DNA of 25,595 bases, taken from positions 1-25,595 of the IMG/VR virus record IMGVR_UViG_3300000272_000003. One strand, given 5' to 3'. The notes beneath the pieces were generated by a model, which saw only the letters and a program-made list of their open reading frames with translations, was not told where the DNA came from and made no database searches. Source of the DNA: a virus. Below are positions 21,726 through 25,595 of this stretch, in pieces. Made by a program: the position numbers and the translations under genes. Each line of letters starts with the position of its first letter. Position 1 is the stretch's first letter.

Positions 21726-21751
21726 AAAAAAAGCCGGCCCGAAGGCCGGCT
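21726..21751 (-). terminator. Intrinsic terminator after the Mor-like gene
   Basis: On the minus strand AGCCGGCC-TTCG-GGCCGGCT forms a GC-rich stem with a stable tetraloop, followed by six or seven T. It lies 4 bp after the stop of the Mor-like gene. It should end transcripts from the terminase block, so the head genes need read-through or their own promoter. Confidence 0.9.
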
Positions 21752-21755
21752 CGTT

Positions 21756-22022
21756 TCAGCCATGGACGATCTGCCGGATGCGGCGATGCGTGAGCCGGTA
21801 TTTGTTCGCAAGCTCGGTGATGCCGGCCCCGGAGCGGTAGTCGCGGCGGATCGCCTCGTTGCGCGCCTTCACGTTTTGCCGCCGCGCGATGTAAACACGC
21901 TCGCCACCCCAGTATCGCCGGGCCTCGCGCTCGACCGCAGCCAACATCGAATCGATGCCGTCGATGCCCAGCGCCCGCTGCACACGCATCAGGATGTCCA
22001 GGATGGGATCGTCGTCGGCCAT
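21756..22022 (-). CDS. Mor-like transcription regulator
   Basis: The product has 88 residues. The C-terminal half, YIARRQNVKARNEAIRRDYR, then SGAGITELANKYRLTHRRIR and QIVHG, matches the HTH of the Mor/C transcription activator family. In phage Mu, Mor and C bind dyads upstream of promoters lacking a -35 box and activate middle and late genes. The N-terminal part (about 7-35) is helical, fitting Mor dimerisation. I chose ATG 22022; an upstream TTG at 22040 would overlap the previous gene. It is followed directly by a terminator and an inverted repeat, suggesting control of the head-tail operon. Confidence 0.75.
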   Translation of the reverse strand: MADDDPILDILMRVQRALGIDGIDSMLAAVEREARRYWGGERVYIARRQNVKARNEAIRRDYRSGAGITELANKYRLTHRRIRQIVHG

Positions 22023-22029
22023 GGCCGGG

Positions 22030-22377
22030 TTACAGATCAACTTTCAATTTGGAGGCCACGATCTTGCGCATGTCCTGCAGGTGCTTTTCCACGGCGCGCA
22101 TGGCGCCGGCGGAGCCTGCGCCCTCCGTCGGGCGGATGCCGCATTGCCACAGTGAGTCCATCAGTTCCTGCGCCTGCTCGCACTTCAATCGCACGAACGG
22201 CTCGAACAACTGGCCTTCCTGGATCTCCTGCATCGTCAGCGGCAGTGCCACGCTGGTCTTCGTCGGCGTCGCCGCATAGCACCTGAGCGAAACCGATCGC
22301 ATCCAGGGATCGTCGAGCCCAGCATAGATTCGAAAGACATCCGGATGCAGGTCGGTCAATTCCTTGATTTCATTCAT
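22030..22377 (-). CDS. Unknown protein after large terminase
   Basis: The product has 115 residues: MNEIKELTDLHPDVFRIYAG onward, ending KHLQDMRKIVASKLKVDL. A GGGGGAATGAG site fixes ATG 22377, just outside the terminase stop. It is soluble and largely helical, containing LTMQEIQEGQLFEPFVRLKC and AQELMDSLWQCGIRPTEG. It resembles small phage proteins of this location, but no function is known to me. Confidence 0.7.
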   Translation of the reverse strand: MNEIKELTDLHPDVFRIYAGLDDPWMRSVSLRCYAATPTKTSVALPLTMQEIQEGQLFEPFVRLKCEQAQELMDSLWQCGIRPTEGAGSAGAMRAVEKHLQDMRKIVASKLKVDL

Positions 22378-22378
22378 C

Positions 22379-24418
22379 TCATTCCCCCTTCCATCGCGTG
22401 ACGAATCCGCCGCGCTTTTTCGCTCGCCGCCGGCGCGGCCGCACCTTCGGCTCGGGTTCCTTTTCGGTCTTCTCCGTTTTCTCGGCCTCCACCGCCGGCG
22501 CCTGGTCCTCCGGCTCCAGCACGCGGGCGAGGGCATCCCAGTCCCGCCGGCGCTTGCGGTGCACGCGCACCTCCGGGTGCTGGCTGGCGGCAACGGCGTA
22601 GACCGCCGTGTCCAGCGCCTCGTTGCGCCGGCCGCGGCGCTTCACCCAGCGGTTTTTCTCGGGGTCGAACACCTCGGCCAGCAACTGCTGGTAGTAGTCC
22701 TCGTCCAGGTCGGCGGGGAAGCGCAGCCGGCGCTCGGCCGGCTCCACGCCGGCATCCGCCGAGAGACGGTTGTGTACCCAGTGCTTGCCGGTATCGGCGC
22801 CCACCATCCACAGGTGCACGCCGCGCTTGATCGTGCGCCCGCGCATCGTCACGTCCTGCGGCCGCGGCCGCGGCGCCAGGATCGGCCGGCCGGCCGTGCT
22901 CGCGCCCTTGACGGCCATCAGCCGCGGCAGGCAACGGGAGCGCACGAAGGCATAGACCTCGTGCGTGAAGTGGCCGCCGGAGTCGATGGCGATGGCGGAG
23001 ATGCGCATGTCGCGCCCCCAGGCGTTGCGATATGGGCGCGTGAGATAATCGTACAGCGGCGACACCATCGCCTCCGCCTCGGCCCGGGCCCGCTCCGGAG
23101 CATCGGCGCGGCGCGCCTCGATCATGGCCCGGGCCTTGCGCTCGCAGGCTCGCAGCATGCGCGCCGGGTCGCCCGGAAGTTCCAGCCAGTCGATCACCCA
23201 ACATCGTTCCTCGCGGCCCCAGCCGAGCACCTGGATGGCCAGACGGTCGTCCTGCGTGTCGATGCCGGCCGTGAGCACCAGGCAGCCGGGCGGGATCTCG
23301 CCGCATTTGTATTCCTCGGCGCGCTGGCGGATCACCTGCGGCTTCAGGTCGCGCGAGCGGTCCTCCCAGCATTCGGCCAGGCGCGTGTTGATGAAGCGCT
23401 TGAGCTTGGCCGGATCGGACTGCGAATCGAGCCATTCCTGCGCCAGTTCCATCCAGGTGAGCCCGAGTCCGACCGGATAGTAGAGGGCGTTGATGTGGTA
23501 GGAGCGCCATCCGCGCACGCGCGGCTTCGCGGTCGGCCGCCAGCGGCCGGCGGCGAGCATGGCCGGCTTGTGGCTCTCGTTGATCTCCGCGCCGCAATGC
23601 TCGCAAACATACCAGGCGGCGGTGACGACGCCGTCAGGCGAGCGCGTCCATTGCAGCTGCTTCCATTTCAGCACAATCCATGCGCCGCAATGCGGGCAGG
23701 GGACGAAATACTTGCGGCGGTCGCCGTGATCATGGTCCTCCTCGATGCGCGAGGCGTCCTTGATGGTGGGCGTGGAGATCTCCAGCGTCTTCCGCCGCGG
23801 GAAGGTGGTCTGGCGCACGTCGATGAGGCCGGCCGGGTCGCCCTCGCCGCCGACGTCCCAGGGGAACGCGTCCGCCTCGTCCAGAATCACGTACCGGATC
23901 GACATCTGGCGGAGGCTCGCGGCGGAATTCGCGCCGCCAAGGATGAGCACGCCGCCGGGGAAGAGCTTGAGGTCCTGCGTGTTGCTGCCGTCGCGCGTCT
24001 TGCGCTCGCCGAGCAGCTCGCGCAGCGCCGGCGTTTCCTCGATCATCGGCTTGAGGCGCGTCTTCTCGATCTTGTCGCGCAGATCCAGCGTCGGCTCGAT
24101 GAACAGCGTCGGCGCCGGGGCGTGGTCCATGATGTATCCGAGCCAGTTCAGCGCCACTTCGGTGACGCCGATCTGCGAGCATTTCATCACCACCACGCGG
24201 CGAACCGGCGAGTGCAGGGATAGCGCGTCCATGATCTCGCGCAGGAACGGGGCGCGGCTCGTGCGCCAGCGACCGGCCTCGCCGGAGGCGACGGCGGAAA
24301 GCACGCGGTGCTCGTCCGCCCACTCGGATACCGTGCGCCGGGCCCGCGGCCGGCACGCGGCCGCCATGGCACGGAAGATGACGACGGCTGCGGTCGGGCG
24401 GGCGAGGGTTTCGGTCAT
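22379..24418 (-). CDS. Terminase large subunit (GpA family)
   Basis: The product has 679 residues. It packages DNA with an ATPase and cuts it with a nuclease. A degenerate Walker A (CSQIGVTE, 80-87), Walker B (VILDEADAF, 177-185) and motif III (STPT, 215-218) are visible. Four cysteines (241, 244, 272, 275: CPHC...CEHC) form a zinc finger. The nuclease part has AGIDTQDDRL (about 390), AIDSGGHF (about 485) and LDTAVYAV (about 615) as acidic motifs. The C-terminus is basic. Family and length (lambda gpA 641) suggest cos-type packaging. ATG 24418 overlaps the preceding stop. Confidence 0.95.
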   Translation of the reverse strand: MTETLARPTAAVVIFRAMAAACRPRARRTVSEWADEHRVLSAVASGEAGRWRTSRAPFLREIMDALSLHSPVRRVVVMKCSQIGVTEVALNWLGYIMDHAPAPTLFIEPTLDLRDKIEKTRLKPMIEETPALRELLGERKTRDGSNTQDLKLFPGGVLILGGANSAASLRQMSIRYVILDEADAFPWDVGGEGDPAGLIDVRQTTFPRRKTLEISTPTIKDASRIEEDHDHGDRRKYFVPCPHCGAWIVLKWKQLQWTRSPDGVVTAAWYVCEHCGAEINESHKPAMLAAGRWRPTAKPRVRGWRSYHINALYYPVGLGLTWMELAQEWLDSQSDPAKLKRFINTRLAECWEDRSRDLKPQVIRQRAEEYKCGEIPPGCLVLTAGIDTQDDRLAIQVLGWGREERCWVIDWLELPGDPARMLRACERKARAMIEARRADAPERARAEAEAMVSPLYDYLTRPYRNAWGRDMRISAIAIDSGGHFTHEVYAFVRSRCLPRLMAVKGASTAGRPILAPRPRPQDVTMRGRTIKRGVHLWMVGADTGKHWVHNRLSADAGVEPAERRLRFPADLDEDYYQQLLAEVFDPEKNRWVKRRGRRNEALDTAVYAVAASQHPEVRVHRKRRRDWDALARVLEPEDQAPAVEAEKTEKTEKEPEPKVRPRRRRAKKRGGFVTRWKGE

Positions 24419-24615
24419 TGCCTGGCCGTCGGCATGGGCATGACATTCGGCTGCTGGATATCCACGACATCGCAAAGCCAGTCCATGATCTCCTCGGCGC
24501 GCGCCTTGAGATCCGCGATGGATGCTCCACCCTGCCCGGCGGACGCCACCGCCAACTGCATGCATGCATGCCTGTTCTGGATGTTGTTGCGAAAAACACT
24601 CTTGATGTCAGCCAT
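24415..24615 (-). CDS. Small unknown protein between terminase genes
   Basis: The product has 66 residues (MADIKSVFRNNIQNRHACMQ onward) with a clear AAGGAGA site before ATG 24615. It is soluble and helical (ASIADLKARAEEIMDWL) and lacks known motifs. Its stop overlaps the large terminase ATG. The site and spacing are much like those of the neighbouring DUF5662-like gene. Confidence 0.65.
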   Translation of the reverse strand: MADIKSVFRNNIQNRHACMQLAVASAGQGGASIADLKARAEEIMDWLCDVVDIQQPNVMPMPTARQ

Positions 24616-24625
24616 TGTTTTCTCC

Positions 24626-25105
24626 TTAACTTTCGTCTGCTTTGTGATATACACGCTGGCCGTTTATCCATTCAGCCGTATTCCTGAATATCTGTGTCAG
24701 TTCGTCAGAAAAACCGAACCTGTCCCTGTTGATTTCAATGCTTCTCATCAGATTCCCGTCATCGTGTCGGAGACCGGCCGCCTTCCAGTCGCAAAGCATT
24801 TCTATCAGGTCAATGAGGTTCATTCCTCGTATGCTGTTCTCATGATATTCCGGGTGATGCCTGTTGTGCGCATTATGATGCTCAACCATTGGACGCATCT
24901 TTCTCATGCATTCACGATATTCCTCAGAACCATATGTAATCCCTCTCAACTTGGAGGTATAAACCTCAAGAATCTCCACTTCGGGAGATTGTAATTTCGA
25001 TTGGTCATGCATTTCTTGCCGATAAAGTAATTCACGGATCACTGCATTGAGATAGTTCCGTAGGGTCTCGATATGTCGCATGGTCTTAAATTTCGCGTCA
25101 CTCAT
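24626..25105 (-). CDS. DUF5662-like protein, cargo gene within the terminase block
   Basis: The product has 159 residues. MHDQSKLQSPEVEILEVYTS, GITYGSEEYRECM, HHNAHNRHHPEYH and GMNLIDLIEMLCDWKAAGL, then NRDRFGFSDEL match the DUF5662 pattern as I recall it. The clustered His and Asp residues suggest metal binding, perhaps HD-hydrolase-like, but this is unproven. DNA and codon use are clearly more AT-rich than the surrounding genes, typical of a recently acquired cargo gene. An AAGGAGAAAATA site lies before ATG 25105. It separates the small and large terminase genes, which are adjacent in lambda. Confidence 0.75.
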   Translation of the reverse strand: MSDAKFKTMRHIETLRNYLNAVIRELLYRQEMHDQSKLQSPEVEILEVYTSKLRGITYGSEEYRECMRKMRPMVEHHNAHNRHHPEYHENSIRGMNLIDLIEMLCDWKAAGLRHDDGNLMRSIEINRDRFGFSDELTQIFRNTAEWINGQRVYHKADES

Positions 25106-25115
25106 TATTTTCTCC

Positions 25116-25595
25116 TTATTTGTTTTCCTTCGATTTTCCGGACAGGGCGCGGCTGGTCTCGGCCAGGGCGTGCTCGATATGCTCGGCCAGCAGAGCGTGG
25201 ATCTCCTCGCGATCGCGCATCGTCGAGAGCTGCGGCGCCAGTTGGTCCGGGATGGATTCCATGACCGCGCGCAGCGTGGCGCCGGCATCCAGCGCCGCGC
25301 GCCGCACGTCCTCGGCGTCGAGCAGCTTGCCGATGAGCTGCTCGTATTCGACCTTGGCCTTGAGCGCGTTGTAGCGTTCGCGCACGGCCCGGGCCTTGGC
25401 GAAGGTCTGGCCGACCGTTTCGGCCGGATCGATCGCCGGCGGCGTAGGCGGCGAGGGCGGCTGTTCCTGCCGCGGCATCCCCGTCTCGGCGATGCGGGCC
25501 AGGCTCGCCCGCACGTCCACCAGCTCGCTGCGGCCGCGGCGCACCATCACCAGCCGCCCGGCCTGCTTGAGCTTGGTCACATACGACTTCGCCCA
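25116..25595 (-). CDS. Terminase small subunit (Nu1-like), 5' end outside window
   Basis: About 159 codons are present. The start lies beyond the window edge: the frame is open to 25595 and reads WAKSYVTKLKQAGRLVM there, the HTH-like end of the N-terminal DNA-binding domain of Nu1. Then come a Pro-rich linker, a long helix (AKARAVRERYNALKAKVEYE) and RRAALDAGATLRAVMESIP and LAPQL, as in the oligomerisation half of small terminases. It recognises phage DNA ends and recruits the large subunit. The stop is 10 bp before the DUF5662-like gene. Confidence 0.85.
   Translation of the reverse strand, partial: WAKSYVTKLKQAGRLVMVRRGRSELVDVRASLARIAETGMPRQEQPPSPPTPPAIDPAETVGQTFAKARAVRERYNALKAKVEYEQLIGKLLDAEDVRRAALDAGATLRAVMESIPDQLAPQLSTMRDREEIHALLAEHIEHALAETSRALSGKSKENK

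Noticed and set aside
22364-24223. Long plus-strand frame opposite the large terminase
   Set aside because: It is a GC-rich antisense shadow with repetitive Arg/Ala/His composition and no family features.

Overview
This window starts with 165 bp of cloning vector and continues into a tailed-phage genome. Bases 1-165 hold a lacZ-alpha/M13/T7 segment and a polylinker that ends in GGATCCCAC, the layout of the blunt cloning site of pCC1FOS-type fosmids. The insert is therefore most likely an environmental or genomic fosmid clone. It carries a GC-rich, temperate-type siphophage (or prophage) with lambda/HK97-like virion genes. The host is probably a Gram-negative bacterium, judged only from the families present. 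Nearly every credible gene is on the minus strand, so the genome reads right to left.

Reading in the direction of transcription, the right end has a small terminase cut by the window edge, an AT-rich DUF5662-like cargo gene, a small unknown gene and a GpA-type large terminase. A small unknown gene and a Mor-like regulator follow. A strong intrinsic terminator and a 9-bp inverted repeat come next. The head genes are a head-tail joining-like protein, the lambda-type portal and a protease/HK97-capsid fusion with its own internal ribosome binding site. A perfect hairpin follows the capsid. The tail genes follow: connector and terminator proteins, tube protein, G/GT chaperones with an A AAA AAC frameshift site, tape measure, tail-tip proteins, a J-like protein with about 16 decapeptide repeats, a tail assembly chaperone and a tail fibre. 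A dense cluster of small, overlapping, partly membrane-bound proteins with a DUF5675-like protein is the likely lysis module.

At 4.07-4.29 kb lies an immunity-like region. It has a leftward Cro-like HTH gene with a near-consensus promoter that appears to give a leaderless mRNA, palindromic operators, and a rightward, apparently frame-broken CI-like HTH remnant. Leftward of it are early-type genes: a possibly degraded block with a half acyl carrier protein, DUF3310, a zinc-ribbon protein, a membrane peptide, a Cys-cluster/HTH protein and a tyrosine integrase. Beyond the integrase sit a lambda gpZ-like minor tail gene, which is missing from its usual place between FII and U, and the 5' part of a primase-like gene cut at the vector junction.

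The most interesting points are the Mor-like gene/terminator/dyad arrangement before the head genes, the two halves of an acyl carrier protein in swapped order, the displaced gpZ, the broken CI-like gene and the DUF5662 insertion between the terminase genes. Several one-base frame problems in the 2.6-4.3 kb region could be sequencing errors, and this limits the claims made there.
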